NCBI RefSeq assembly: GCF_000406105.1
Contig: NZ_CM001974.1
Location: forward strand, 4,595,628-4,659,627
Source of the DNA: Dickeya chrysanthemi NCPPB 402
Lineage (GTDB): Bacteria; Pseudomonadota; Gammaproteobacteria; Enterobacterales; Enterobacteriaceae
Direction: 5' to 3'
DNA length: 64,000 bases
Shown: positions 32,269 to 42,462 of the stretch, piece by piece
Numbering within the stretch: position 1 is the stretch's first letter
Layout of the letters: each line of letters begins with the position of its first letter
Made by a program: the position numbers and the translations under genes
Notes under the pieces: generated by a model
Databases searched by the model: none
Told to the model about the DNA's origin: nothing
The model's input: the letters and a program-made list of their open reading frames with translations, nothing else

Positions 32269-34584
32269 TCATTTCCACACCACCCGATTGCGGCCGGCGT
32301 TTTTCGCTTCGTACAGCGCGTCGTCGGCCCGCTTCATGTCGCTTTCGAAGTTGTCCTTTAGACTCTGAACATTGCGGTGTTTGATAAAAGTAGCGCCGAT
32401 ACTGACGGTAAAATGGAAGGAATAGCCATCAACGGTGAACAGGGTATTTTCCACCTCGGTACGGATACCGTTCATGATGGCGTCCACATTATCGAGATTG
32501 GCGTTGTGCACAATCAGGCCGAACTCTTCGCCACCCAACCTGGCAACGAAGTCATCGGTGCGTAATTTGCTGGTAATGATCTCCGCCAGACGGCAAATCG
32601 CCACGTCTCCGACATGATGGCCGTACTGGTCATTAACCTTCTTGAAAAAGTCGATATCGATAATCGCCAGCGCGGTGTTTTTCTCATGATTTCGGTAGCA
32701 TTTTTCCGTTTCCAGAATGTAGGCGCGCCGGTTATGGATACCGGTCAGGACATCTGTATTGGCCATTTCCAGCAGTTTGGCTTCCAGTTCTTCTCTGGCG
32801 CGTTGGGTTTCCAGCGCGTAGAACAGTGAACCCAGCGTGTCGACGAACGGGTTGAGAAAGCGCAATTGCTGTTCATTGTAACCGTCGAAGCGGTTACCTA
32901 ACCCGATCATTCCCACCACTTCGTTACGAAAATAGATGGGCAACCCCATGAACTGACGCAGAACTGGATGACCCGGCGGCACGCCGCGCGAGGCAGAGTG
33001 CGCGCGCGGTGTATTGGTGATCACCGGTTTGCCGGTGGTTACCACATGCCCGAACAGGTTATCCAGGCTGGTGAACTGCAGTTTGTTTTGCAGGAAGGTA
33101 TCGTAAGAGTTTTTACTGTCGCCGTTCCAACTGACATTGGAAATGGCGACGATATGCAGCACTTTCTTACCATCGTGTTCCCTGACCTGGCCGATGAAAC
33201 CAAACTCCGACTCAGAGATGGAAAGCAGGTCGTTAAAGATGGACATACAGGCTTCCTGAATATCCGTTTTTTCCAGAAAGATCTTTTGCGCCCGGTTAAT
33301 CAGTTCCAGCAGGCGTTTATCCGCCTCTTCCTGCAATTCCTTGTGCTTCTTTTCCGTGATATCGCGGTGAGTGCCGGCAACCCGGATGGGTTTACCTTTT
33401 TCGTTGTATTCAACCACCTTGCCGTAGGTTTCAATCCATACCCAATGGCCTTTATTGTGGCGCATCCGGTATTGCTCGTTGATAAGCGTAGCCTGGCCGG
33501 TGATGCAGGCTTCCGCCGCCAGCACCATTTTTTCCCGATCCAGCGGGTGCATCATCTGTTGCCAGTGATCCATTGAGGAATCGAACTGATCCTGCGTGAG
33601 CCCCATCATTTCGCACCACTGTTTATTCACGCGAATGTTGTGTCGCCCCAGATCCCAGTCCCAGGTGCCAAGGCTGGAGGATTCCAGCACCAGCCGCATC
33701 TGATTATTGGTATCCACCAGTAATTTTTGCAGGTATTTCTGGTGGGAGTTATCAATTAGCAGCGCCTGTACGTGGCTGAGTTTGCCGCTGTGATGATAAT
33801 TGGCGATGGAAAGCTGGCGAATCCACAGGGTTTTTCCTTTGGGCGACAGAAAGCGATATTCGCACTCCAGATTCGCCACGCCTTTTTTGTGGTTATCCAG
33901 CGTAAATAACAGATTTTCGTAGTCGTCCGGGTGGACATAGCTTTCCATCACCGTGCTGCTATGCCTGATCTCTGCTTCGCTAATACCCAGAACATGTTGC
34001 GCGTTGGGGGAGATGTAGGAAATCTGCAGCATATTTTCTTGCTGCCAGTTGATAAGCACCACGGAAGAGTTGTTTAGCAGCCGGATTTCCTGCTCCCGGT
34101 GCAGCCGGTCGTTGTGCAATCGGAACAGAGACTCCGTGGTGCTGGCGATAAGCGCGGCGGTTTCGCGTACCGTCTCATCCAGTGTACGTGGCTGGTAATC
34201 GATGGCCGCCAGCGTGCCGACCACGACCTTGTCGAGTACCAGAGGAATGCCAAAGTAGCTGCGGATATGCGGGGCGCCGGTCACCAGGGGGTGTTCGCAA
34301 AACTGGCTATTCGTCAGGGTGTCAGGAATAAACAGGGTGGTGGCGGTGGTAATCACTGTGTTGCAAAACGCCAGTTCCCGGTCTGTGCATTCGATATTGA
34401 TGCCTTCGCTGAAAATCAGCCATTGCTTGTCGTGATCGATAATCGAGATAAATGACGAGGGAAAATTCAGTATCCGTGCAAATAATCTGACCTGGTTTTG
34501 AAAGGATTGCTGTAAGTATAAGTCGAGCAAATGATATTCATTAATCTTTGCGACGCGCTGCTCGTCGGCGTTATATTTTTTCAT
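32269..34584 (-). CDS. Multi-sensor diguanylate cyclase (GAF-PAS-PAS-GAF-GGDEF)
   Basis: Predicted soluble sensor that makes cyclic di-GMP. Domains in order: an N-terminal GAF-like domain (about residues 15-160), PAS (about 165-290), PAS/PAC (about 300-430, with WVWIETYGKVVEYNEKG), a second GAF (about 440-600) and GGDEF (about 610-770). The active site is GGEEF, a functional variant. An RTDD inhibitory I-site lies five residues upstream, so product feedback is likely. No membrane segment or EAL domain is seen. The start is ATG 34584 after AGGAA; the frame extends to 34638. It is not present between glmS and pstS in E. coli, so it is accessory. Confidence 0.88.
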   Translation of the reverse strand: MKKYNADEQRVAKINEYHLLDLYLQQSFQNQVRLFARILNFPSSFISIIDHDKQWLIFSEGINIECTDRELAFCNTVITTATTLFIPDTLTNSQFCEHPLVTGAPHIRSYFGIPLVLDKVVVGTLAAIDYQPRTLDETVRETAALIASTTESLFRLHNDRLHREQEIRLLNNSSVVLINWQQENMLQISYISPNAQHVLGISEAEIRHSSTVMESYVHPDDYENLLFTLDNHKKGVANLECEYRFLSPKGKTLWIRQLSIANYHHSGKLSHVQALLIDNSHQKYLQKLLVDTNNQMRLVLESSSLGTWDWDLGRHNIRVNKQWCEMMGLTQDQFDSSMDHWQQMMHPLDREKMVLAAEACITGQATLINEQYRMRHNKGHWVWIETYGKVVEYNEKGKPIRVAGTHRDITEKKHKELQEEADKRLLELINRAQKIFLEKTDIQEACMSIFNDLLSISESEFGFIGQVREHDGKKVLHIVAISNVSWNGDSKNSYDTFLQNKLQFTSLDNLFGHVVTTGKPVITNTPRAHSASRGVPPGHPVLRQFMGLPIYFRNEVVGMIGLGNRFDGYNEQQLRFLNPFVDTLGSLFYALETQRAREELEAKLLEMANTDVLTGIHNRRAYILETEKCYRNHEKNTALAIIDIDFFKKVNDQYGHHVGDVAICRLAEIITSKLRTDDFVARLGGEEFGLIVHNANLDNVDAIMNGIRTEVENTLFTVDGYSFHFTVSIGATFIKHRNVQSLKDNFESDMKRADDALYEAKNAGRNRVVWK

Positions 34585-34662
34585 TGTCACTGTTCCTGTA
34601 AAAATAAATAAAATCAGTGCTTTATGTCCTGGTGGCAAAACAGAAAAACGCGACTATTAGGC

Positions 34663-34698
34663 TCGGTTATAAATTCGGTTATAGATTCGGTTATAAAT
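34663..34698. repeat. Three 12-bp tandem repeats upstream of the cyclase gene
   Basis: Three consecutive 12-bp units (TCGGTTATAAAT, TCGGTTATAGAT, TCGGTTATAAAT) lie about 80-115 bp upstream of the diguanylate cyclase start. Iterated AT-rich units here may contain overlapping -10-like TATAAT-type elements or bind a regulator. Copy number may vary. Confidence 0.85.
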
Positions 34699-34797
34699 AA
34701 AGTGGAAACACCCTGTAGGGGCGTTGGGTCCTGACGTGAGAACGCTGTTTTTTCAGCGACATATTTGAGTATAGAACAGGTTTTTTATTGCTTGCGC

Positions 34798-34841
34798 TAT
34801 ACCTGTCATACTTTACGTTGCTGGTATGCAGGCTTGCTGCA
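34798..34841. repeat. Degenerate ERIC fragment
   Basis: The segment TATACCTGTCATACTTTACG onward to CTTGCTGC resembles the left third of the ERIC copies in this window, with several substitutions and no right half. It is probably a decayed remnant. Confidence 0.5.
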
Positions 34842-34896
34842 CTACAAGAGGATTTTTAGTGCTTTTTATTACTTGGATGGTTTTTCCAGGAATTAA

Positions 34897-34937
34897 ATAA
34901 AAAAAACCTCCATTTTTAAGGAGTAGGGAGGTTTTTT
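34897..34937 (-). terminator. Terminator after the three-gene cassette
   Basis: AAAAAACCTCC (34901-34911) and GGAGGTTTTTT (34927-34937) form an 11-bp perfect inverted repeat with a 15-nt loop. A and T runs on both sides suit termination in either direction. It lies 20 bp beyond the stop of the P-loop ATPase gene and closes the cassette. Confidence 0.8.
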
Positions 34938-34957
34938 ATAAGTGTTTTATTATTAGA

Positions 34958-36397
34958 TCAGGATTTTTGGGGTTTAACGCCACCTTTTCGGCCTAAACCA
35001 AAGCCAACCCGATAGAGATCGGGCATATCAATACGCTCGCTGTTACGCTCTTCAAATACGCCTATTCTTAACAAGTCCAGTTTTAGGCCCGGCCAGCCTT
35101 TCTGGGCATGTTGAGGGGGTAACTTGTTTGGGTTTTCTGGCATTCCTTGTGGGAATGCGTGATCCCAGCGCTGTTGTATTACGCTGGAATCGATAGGTAC
35201 GTTAAGCCCATGCAAGGGTGTTAAGAACTCGCTTACCCACGGATAATCTTCTGTCAGTTCACTGACTCTGATCTCGGATGCTTTTTGAACGCCTCGTTTA
35301 ATACTTTCATAGTGCAACGAGTAGGTATAGTCGGGGTAGCGATCCATCGAATCTTCGGCAGCCTGTCGTATTGCCGCTAAAAACGAGCGGGGGGAGGTTC
35401 GACCTTTCCCATCGGCCAGATGGCTAACAGCCCAGACATAAGGAACACCACGACGGCGGTCCTTACCCATCCACGGCCCGGCCAGTGTTTCAAACAATTC
35501 TCTTTGTGATGATGTTTCACGCTTTACGTCATCATGCGGTACAAAACGGGAATCGGAATGCTCGGGCGGTTTATTCAGGGTTTGGGTATAACACTTGCGC
35601 AGTACGTCACCCTGTGATGTTTCACCATTAATCAGATACTGCCATAGCAGGCCATGCAAGTCATGTCTGGCCCAGGACAGTTCTGCTTTGGTGGCAAGTA
35701 ACTTGGAAGCATCAGGAAAGTCGGTAACGGTTCTTTCCAGTTGGTCTTCGCGTAAGAAGACTTTAGCGGTGAGACGGCTATATGGTTTTAACCACAAAAC
35801 AACCCGTAACAGACCACGCACAATATTATCCATGATTGACCAATTGGTACTGAGTCTGTCTAGCGCGTCAAATAAAATCAAAGCATAGCGACCGCCCCCT
35901 TCAAACGATTGGTTGGCCTGAGACATGGCTGTTGCAATATTTTCTGGATTTTGCTGTACCCAGAATATTTTATCTGACCACGTTGCCTGTTGAGCTAACA
36001 GTGACTGTTGTGCCAGTTTGTCGATACCGGATACGACAATTGTGCGCCAGATATCGTAGGCATCAAAGCTCTTCACCAAGTGAGAAAAAGTATCTGGGTC
36101 TGGATAATCGTTATTATTGGGACGTTCTGAAAAACCGATATGAATATCAGTGCTATCTAGTTGCGGAATGGATGAACCTAACACTTTACGCAATGCAGGA
36201 TCACCAAGTGCCGCCGTCCAGACGGACTTCCCTACTCCTCGTGTGCCCACAACCAGTAAACTTTCCGGTCTTAGCGCTTTCAAATGTGCGGGCGGAATAT
36301 AGAGATGTTTTAATGGCGGCGCAGACCCGCTGTATGAGGTATCCGCAGGTAAGGTTTCATAAATGGCTCGACGGATATCTGCTGCGCTACTCATCAT
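34958..36397 (-). CDS. P-loop ATPase of an accessory three-gene cassette
   Basis: Product family not recognised. The 479-aa protein has a clear Walker A, GTRGVGKS (residues 51-58), and a Walker B-like RYALILFDALDRLS (about 170-183). There is no obvious signal peptide or membrane span. The large C-terminal half after residue 200 has no motif I can name. The arrangement (short lead-in, P-loop, long variable tail) resembles STAND or AAA effectors of prokaryotic conflict systems, but that is inference. ATG 36397 or 36394 is preceded by GGAGAG. It is third in a minus-strand cassette with a ParA-like ATPase and a HEPN-like protein, separated from them by an ERIC element. Confidence 0.7.
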   Translation of the reverse strand: MMSSAADIRRAIYETLPADTSYSGSAPPLKHLYIPPAHLKALRPESLLVVGTRGVGKSVWTAALGDPALRKVLGSSIPQLDSTDIHIGFSERPNNNDYPDPDTFSHLVKSFDAYDIWRTIVVSGIDKLAQQSLLAQQATWSDKIFWVQQNPENIATAMSQANQSFEGGGRYALILFDALDRLSTNWSIMDNIVRGLLRVVLWLKPYSRLTAKVFLREDQLERTVTDFPDASKLLATKAELSWARHDLHGLLWQYLINGETSQGDVLRKCYTQTLNKPPEHSDSRFVPHDDVKRETSSQRELFETLAGPWMGKDRRRGVPYVWAVSHLADGKGRTSPRSFLAAIRQAAEDSMDRYPDYTYSLHYESIKRGVQKASEIRVSELTEDYPWVSEFLTPLHGLNVPIDSSVIQQRWDHAFPQGMPENPNKLPPQHAQKGWPGLKLDLLRIGVFEERNSERIDMPDLYRVGFGLGRKGGVKPQKS

Positions 36398-36425
36398 GCT
36401 CTCCGGGATAGCTGGTTAGACTCTG

Positions 36426-36552
36426 TATACCCGTCATACTTCAAGTTGCAGGTGCGTTGGCTGCACTCGCTCACCCCAGTCACTTACTTGAGTAAGTTCT
36501 TGGGGATTCACTCGGTTGCCGTCTTCCTGCAACTCGAATTATTTTGGGTATA
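36426..36552. repeat. ERIC element (127 bp)
   Basis: A complete ERIC/IRU: TATACCCGTCATACTTCAAG at one end and CTCGAATTATTTTGGGTATA at the other, with the central CTCACCCCAGTCACTTAC segment that matches ERIC PCR primer sites. The two ends are inverted repeats. It lies between the two ATPase genes of the cassette, and its right end overlaps the last codons of the ParA-like gene. Confidence 0.92.
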
Positions 36553-37828
36553 TACCTTCAATTAACGTGCCGAAAATTGATTTTACTTCGGCGGAGTCTA
36601 TCGTGTTTTGCGCAAATCTGGAATGTAGCGATGTTAGTGCGGAGAATCCTCTATTCCAGCGAATCGCCCATGGATAGTGAGGTGCCGATTCGTCATTCAT
36701 CTCAAAGCTGAAAAGATTTTCTACTGTTTCACCCGGTGGTACTTCGTCATAAAGTGTTGAGGAAAACAATTCATAGGCGTTCTCACACAAGCCGGAAAAA
36801 TAGCCCTCGCGTCGTTCGTCATCAGGAATCATTGCACCGATAAGCTGCAAACGTTCACGAATGTCAGCGGCCTTACCCGAACGGTTCCAGTGGTCAAATA
36901 ACACCCGATACCCCGACCAGGTTTGCTCACCGTCCAGTGTAAACAATAGCACTGTATTGGCACCGATATCGGTAACACAACTGGAGGCGACCTCATCAAT
37001 TCCTGAGCGTGAATCAATTAAAATGACATCAGGCTTAATCCTTTCTTCCAACTGATCAATCAGGCGGTGGAGCCTGTGGGACCAGCTTTCCCGGGTGCCG
37101 TTGCGATCCATTTTGGGCATCCAGGCCCTACCCAACTTGGCGATATATTCGCCAGGATTTTTGCCATGCGCGGGTATCACGTAAATGTCGCCGTCATGAG
37201 ATAGCGTGCTGGTAGCCACCATGTCGGCAATCAGGTTGTTGCCATTCTCGACGAGGTCTTCCACTAGCCAGTCGGCAATACCATAAGTCGGGCGACGGTC
37301 TTCCGGTAGCAAGGCGGTAGATAAGCCTGGGGACTCAAGATCCAGATCAAGAACCATGACTTTTTTACCGGCTTGCGCCAGCGACCATGCACAAGCCGCC
37401 ATCGCGGTCGAACGACCAACACCGCCCTTGATAGAAAAAAAGACGATGCGACTGGCACCGTTAGATTCTGGCGTGATCATATCCCAACGGCTTTCTGTCG
37501 CCAGTCGGTCAACCACATAGACGCCGGGAATATCATCAGCCAGTGCAAAATGGGCGGTACATTGATAAACCGACTCGACATTGGATTCGTATAAGACGGT
37601 GCCATCTGGTGCAAAGCTGTGGGGTGCCAGTTCGGCTGAAAACTGCTCGGCAATCGCACTAACTGCAGCCTGTTGTTCAGGATTGTTATGGACGGATTCA
37701 GAAACGATTAACCTGACTTTGCCATTCAGATCTCGGTTGATCACTACCGGTTGAATATGGCTGATAAGATCAGCGTAAGGTTTAAGAATATCTTTAATCT
37801 TAGGTAGCAATTCGTCAAAGGTGATCAT
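36539..37828 (-). CDS. ParA/MinD-like ATPase with KGGVGR P-loop
   Basis: A 429-aa protein. An N-terminal region of about 125 residues has no recognised domain. It is followed by a deviant-Walker ATPase: KGGVGRST (residues 134-141), where canonical ParA has KGGVGKT, then LDLDLESPGLS (about 160-170) and ILIDSRSGIDEV. NCBI naming has, to my recollection, a KGGVGR-motif variant AAA ATPase family; membership should be tested. The final residues IYPK and the stop codon are encoded by the end of an ERIC element, so the native C terminus may have been altered. Its start overlaps the upstream HEPN-like gene by 4 bp (ATGA type), so both are translated together. Function unknown; a conflict or defence role is inferred. 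Confidence 0.72.
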   Translation of the reverse strand: MITFDELLPKIKDILKPYADLISHIQPVVINRDLNGKVRLIVSESVHNNPEQQAAVSAIAEQFSAELAPHSFAPDGTVLYESNVESVYQCTAHFALADDIPGVYVVDRLATESRWDMITPESNGASRIVFFSIKGGVGRSTAMAACAWSLAQAGKKVMVLDLDLESPGLSTALLPEDRRPTYGIADWLVEDLVENGNNLIADMVATSTLSHDGDIYVIPAHGKNPGEYIAKLGRAWMPKMDRNGTRESWSHRLHRLIDQLEERIKPDVILIDSRSGIDEVASSCVTDIGANTVLLFTLDGEQTWSGYRVLFDHWNRSGKAADIRERLQLIGAMIPDDERREGYFSGLCENAYELFSSTLYDEVPPGETVENLFSFEMNDESAPHYPWAIRWNRGFSALTSLHSRFAQNTIDSAEVKSIFGTLIEGIYPK

Positions 37829-38238
37829 ATCGCACCATCCGTTTTAGCTTGCTTGAGTATATTTTGAACCTGCTTGGCTCCGTTGCGATGTTTTTCCGCT
37901 GTCATTTGAGTGAAATTTTGTTGATGGGTGTAGCGCTGTGATGCCCGCCAGTCATCGAACGGATTGTCGGAAGGTAGGAGATAGTCAGTAACACATCGAC
38001 CGCTGCGATAAGTTTCGTATCGTAGCCAAATAGTATCAATATGCTTTTTGTCGTTGGTGTTACTGGGCATGTCTTTGTTGGTATCAAAGGGCATACCAAA
38101 CGCCAGCATCAACTTTTTTAATCCACTCTCTGCCGAGAAGCCATAAAGATGATCGGCATTGGCCCAGCGTTCCTGCGTAAACAGAATTTCTGCATCTTGC
38201 CAGTGGCGTTCACAGGCGTCTTCAAAGTCGGTTGCCAT
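37825..38238 (-). CDS. Small HEPN-like protein, first gene of the cassette
   Basis: A 137-aa soluble protein. The N-terminal pattern ERHWQDAEILFTQERWANAD followed by HLYGFSAESGLKKLM resembles helix 1-2 of HEPN-fold proteins (the GYAAE-LK pattern). Near the C terminus, WRASQRYTH gives R98-x6-H105, close to the R-x4-6-H catalytic motif of HEPN RNases, but alignment is needed to confirm it. There is no signal peptide. ATG 38238 follows an AAGGAG about 12 bp upstream. It is first in an operon with the ParA-like and P-loop ATPases. HEPN partners in such sets are often toxins or nucleic-acid sensors; this is inference. Confidence 0.6.
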   Translation of the reverse strand: MATDFEDACERHWQDAEILFTQERWANADHLYGFSAESGLKKLMLAFGMPFDTNKDMPSNTNDKKHIDTIWLRYETYRSGRCVTDYLLPSDNPFDDWRASQRYTHQQNFTQMTAEKHRNGAKQVQNILKQAKTDGAI

Positions 38239-38413
38239 GACGGTATTTCGCTCCTTGTAACCTTAGACCGATTTATTCAAGGTCTAAATAAGCATTGTGA
38301 CAAGTGATTTTACCGAAACCAGAGGCTGATAGAATTATCTCTTTGAAAGTATTACATAGATGACTAAATCAATGGTTGCCTATTCCTGGTGGATATCTCC
38401 ATTCCTGACTCAC

Positions 38414-38453
38414 CTGTCACATAACTGTCATATTAAGTACATTTTACTGTCAC
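38414..38453 (+). promoter_or_regulatory. Pho boxes upstream of pstS
   Basis: CTGTCACATAACTGTCAT (38414-38431) is a PhoB box of two CTGTCA repeats with 11-bp periodicity. A further CTGTCAC at 38447 suggests a second box. They lie about 100 bp before pstS, as in E. coli, and predict induction under phosphate limitation by PhoB. The rest of 38239-38543 carries the divergent leaders of pstS and the cassette. Confidence 0.85.
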
Positions 38454-38543
38454 TGAATTGACCTATTTTCTCCACCAGCAAACTACACTCTGATTAAACA
38501 ATAGCTCCGGGTTTACACGTCTACGGATCCCACAGGAGGGATT

Positions 38544-39584
38544 ATGAAACTCATGCGTACCACTGTTGCCAGTATCGTTGCTGCAAGTTTTTCTCTGACG
38601 GCGGTTTCTGCTTTTGCCGCGGCAAATCTCACTGGTGCAGGTGCGACGTTCCCCGCTCCGGTTTATGCAAAGTGGGCTGATTCTTACGAAAAAGAAACCG
38701 GCAACAAAGTTAACTATCAGGGCATTGGTTCATCGGGCGGCGTGAAACAGATCACCGCCAAAACCGTGGATTTCGGTGCTTCTGACGCACCGCTGGCGGA
38801 TGACAAACTGGCTCAGGACGGTCTGTTCCAGTTCCCGACCGTGATCGGCGGTATCGTGCTGGCGGTTAATGTGCCGGGCGTGAAAGCCGGTGAGCTGACG
38901 CTGGACGGCAAAACGCTGGGTGACATCTACCTGGGCAAGATTAAGAAATGGAACGATGACGCTATCGCCAAACTGAACCCTGGCGTGAAACTGCCGGATC
39001 AGGATATCGCCGTGGTGCGCCGTGCCGACGGTTCCGGTACGTCTTATGTGTTCACCAGCTATCTGGCGAAAGTGAACAGCGAGTGGAAAGAGAAGATTGG
39101 CGCCGGCAACACCGTAAACTGGCCGACCGGTCTGGGTGGCAAAGGCAATGACGGTATCGCGGCATTTGTTCAGCGTCTGCCGGGGTCTATCGGCTATGTT
39201 GAGTATGCGTATGCCAAGCAGAATAACCTGGTGTACACCAAACTGATTTCTGCCGACGGCAAAGCCGTTAGCCCGACGGAAGGCGCATTCAGCAACGCAG
39301 CCAAAGGCGTTGACTGGAGCAAGTCCTTCGCACAGGACCTGACCAACCAGAAAGGCGCGGATGTATGGCCGATCACCTCTACGACCTTCATCCTGATTCA
39401 CAAAGAGCAGAGCAAGCCTGAGCAGGGTACGGAAGTGCTGAAGTTCTTCGACTGGGCGTACAACAAAGGCGGCGATCAGGCGAAAGCGCTGGATTACGCC
39501 ACCCTGCCGAAAGACGTGGTTGCGCAGGTACGTGCGGCATGGAAAACCCAAATCAAAGACAGCAGTGGTAAGGCGCTGTATTGA
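38544..39584 (+). CDS. pstS: Phosphate ABC transporter periplasmic binding protein PstS
   Basis: High-affinity phosphate receptor in the periplasm. A Sec signal peptide covers residues 1-25 (MKLMRTT to AVSAFA). The mature protein starts [19 protein letters not shown], with phosphate ligands in GSSGGVK and the RADGSGTS loop. 346 aa, the same as E. coli. An AGGAGG precedes ATG 38544. It is the first gene of the pst operon, behind Pho boxes. Confidence 0.97.
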   Translation: MKLMRTTVASIVAASFSLTAVSAFAAANLTGAGATFPAPVYAKWADSYEKETGNKVNYQGIGSSGGVKQITAKTVDFGASDAPLADDKLAQDGLFQFPTVIGGIVLAVNVPGVKAGELTLDGKTLGDIYLGKIKKWNDDAIAKLNPGVKLPDQDIAVVRRADGSGTSYVFTSYLAKVNSEWKEKIGAGNTVNWPTGLGGKGNDGIAAFVQRLPGSIGYVEYAYAKQNNLVYTKLISADGKAVSPTEGAFSNAAKGVDWSKSFAQDLTNQKGADVWPITSTTFILIHKEQSKPEQGTEVLKFFDWAYNKGGDQAKALDYATLPKDVVAQVRAAWKTQIKDSSGKALY

Positions 39585-39714
39585 TTGCGGTTAGCAACAT
39601 CAGTTAGGTGAGTCACGCGGGGTGGATAAACCGGAAACGGGGTATCCGCCTCTGACCTTCATGGGGTTCATCCCCATTATCTGAAAGACGCAGTTACTGA
39701 AAGAAGAGAGACGT

Positions 39715-40695
39715 ATGGCTGAGCAAAAGCCAACTATTACACCTCCGGGAAAAACTATTACACCCCCGGGAAAACAGGGCGACATTCTCTTCGGGGCGCT
39801 GGTCAGGCTGGCGGCCCTGTTAACGTTGCTGCTGCTGGGCGGAATTATCGTTTCCCTGATTTTTGCCTCCTGGCCAAGCATCAAAACATTCGGCTTTTCC
39901 TTTTTATGGACCAAAGAGTGGGATGCCCCCGCCGGGCAATTCGGCGCGCTGGTACCGATTTACGGCACTATCGTGACCTCGTTGATCGCACTGATCATCG
40001 CCATTCCCATCAGCTTCGGTATCGCGTTGTTCCTGACGGAACTGGCGCCGGGCTGGCTGAAACGTCCGCTCGGGGTGGCGATTGAACTGTTGGCCGCGAT
40101 CCCAAGTATCGTTTACGGCATGTGGGGGTTGTTTGTGTTCGCCCCGCTGTTCGCCAAATATTTCCAACAGCCGGTAGGCAACGTGCTTTCCAGCATTCCA
40201 CTGGTCGGCACCCTGTTTTCCGGGCCGGCGTTCGGTATCGGCATTCTGGCCGCCGGGGTGATTCTGGCTATCATGATAATCCCCTACATTGCAGCAGTGA
40301 TGCGCGATGTGTTCGAACAAACGCCGGTAATGATGAAAGAATCCGCTTACGGCATCGGCTGCACCACCTGGGAAGTTATCTGGCACATCGTGCTGCCGTT
40401 CACCAAAAACGGCGTGATTGGCGGCGTTATGCTGGGGCTCGGCCGCGCGCTGGGTGAAACCATGGCGGTGACGTTCATCATCGGTAATACCTACCAGCTC
40501 GACAGCGTCTCGCTCTATATGCCGGGCAACAGTATTACGTCTGCGTTGGCCAACGAATTCGCCGAAGCAGACACCGGGCTACATACCGCCGCGTTGATGG
40601 AACTGGGCCTGATCCTGTTTGTGATTACCTTTATCGTGCTGGCCTGTTCGAAGCTGATGATCATGCGTCTGGCGAAAAACGAAGGAGCGCGCTGA
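39715..40695 (+). CDS. pstC: Phosphate ABC transporter permease PstC
   Basis: Inner-membrane channel subunit of PstSCAB, with six transmembrane segments. The permease loop is in [21 protein letters not shown]. 326 aa against 319 in E. coli; the difference is exactly one extra heptapeptide, because TITPPGK is repeated twice at residues 7-20 (codons 39733-39774). Its stop overlaps the pstA start by 1 bp (TGATG). Confidence 0.96.
   Translation: MAEQKPTITPPGKTITPPGKQGDILFGALVRLAALLTLLLLGGIIVSLIFASWPSIKTFGFSFLWTKEWDAPAGQFGALVPIYGTIVTSLIALIIAIPISFGIALFLTELAPGWLKRPLGVAIELLAAIPSIVYGMWGLFVFAPLFAKYFQQPVGNVLSSIPLVGTLFSGPAFGIGILAAGVILAIMIIPYIAAVMRDVFEQTPVMMKESAYGIGCTTWEVIWHIVLPFTKNGVIGGVMLGLGRALGETMAVTFIIGNTYQLDSVSLYMPGNSITSALANEFAEADTGLHTAALMELGLILFVITFIVLACSKLMIMRLAKNEGAR
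39733..39774 (+). repeat. In-frame 21-bp tandem duplication in pstC
   Basis: Two adjacent 21-bp units, 39733-39753 and 39754-39774, differ at one base (CCT against CCC). They encode TITPPGK twice in the cytoplasmic N terminus of PstC. Confidence 0.9.
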
Positions 40696-41582
40696 TGGCA
40701 AGCATTGGTATTGAAAACCGTTCTGACTCGATGGAAACCCGTCGCAAGATGCAAGCCTGGCGCCGTCAGAAAAACCGCATCGCGCTGTTTCTGTCGATGC
40801 TGACGATGGCATTTGGCCTGTTCTGGCTGGTGTGGATTTTGATGTCTACCGTGACCAAGGGCATCGATGGGATGTCGCTGTCGCTGTTTACCGAAATGAC
40901 GCCGCCGCCCAATACGGCGGGCGGCGGTCTGGCGAATGCTATCGTCGGCAGCGGCCTGCTGATTCTGTGGGCGACGCTGTTCGGCACGCCGCTGGGGATT
41001 CTGGCCGGCGTCTATCTGGCGGAATACGGCCGTAAATCGCTGATTGCCGAAGTGATCCGTTTTATTAACGACATTCTGTTGTCGGCGCCGTCGATTGTCG
41101 TCGGGCTGTTCGTCTACACGCTGGTGGTGGCCAAAATGGAGCACTTCTCCGGCTGGGCGGGGGTGATTGCGCTGGCGTTGTTGCAGGTGCCCATCGTGAT
41201 TCGTACCACCGAGAACATGCTGAAACTGGTGCCGGATAGCCTGCGTGAAGCGGCTTACGCACTGGGGACGCCGAAATGGAAGATGATCTCGGCGATTACC
41301 CTGAAGGCATCGATATCCGGCATCATCACCGGGGTGTTGCTGGCGGTGGCGCGTATCGCCGGCGAAACAGCGCCGTTGCTGTTTACCTCGCTGTCGAACC
41401 AGTTCTGGAGCACGGATCTGATGCATCCGATCGCCAACCTGCCGGTCACCATTTTCAAGTTCGCCATGAGTCCGTTCAAGGAGTGGCAGGAGCTGGCATG
41501 GGCCGGGGTATTGCTGATCACCCTGTGCGTGCTACTGCTGAATATCCTGGCGCGCGTACTATTCGCCCAAAAAACACATTAA
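40695..41582 (+). CDS. pstA: Phosphate ABC transporter permease PstA
   Basis: Second channel subunit of the phosphate importer. 295 aa, six transmembrane helices after a basic N terminus ([16 protein letters not shown]). The conserved [18 protein letters not shown] and the permease loop around [21 protein letters not shown] are present. Translation is coupled to pstC by TGATG. Confidence 0.96.
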   Translation: MASIGIENRSDSMETRRKMQAWRRQKNRIALFLSMLTMAFGLFWLVWILMSTVTKGIDGMSLSLFTEMTPPPNTAGGGLANAIVGSGLLILWATLFGTPLGILAGVYLAEYGRKSLIAEVIRFINDILLSAPSIVVGLFVYTLVVAKMEHFSGWAGVIALALLQVPIVIRTTENMLKLVPDSLREAAYALGTPKWKMISAITLKASISGIITGVLLAVARIAGETAPLLFTSLSNQFWSTDLMHPIANLPVTIFKFAMSPFKEWQELAWAGVLLITLCVLLLNILARVLFAQKTH

Positions 41583-41624
41583 CAGCTTGTCAAAAAGACA
41601 GATTAACAACGCAACATTAAATGA

Positions 41625-42449
<825 letters not shown>

Positions 42450-42462
42450 TTACGGGAGTATC

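Noticed and set aside
32105..32300. Tn7 or Tn7-like transposon at glmS
   Set aside because: No tns genes or terminal repeats are seen; only the target site is conserved.
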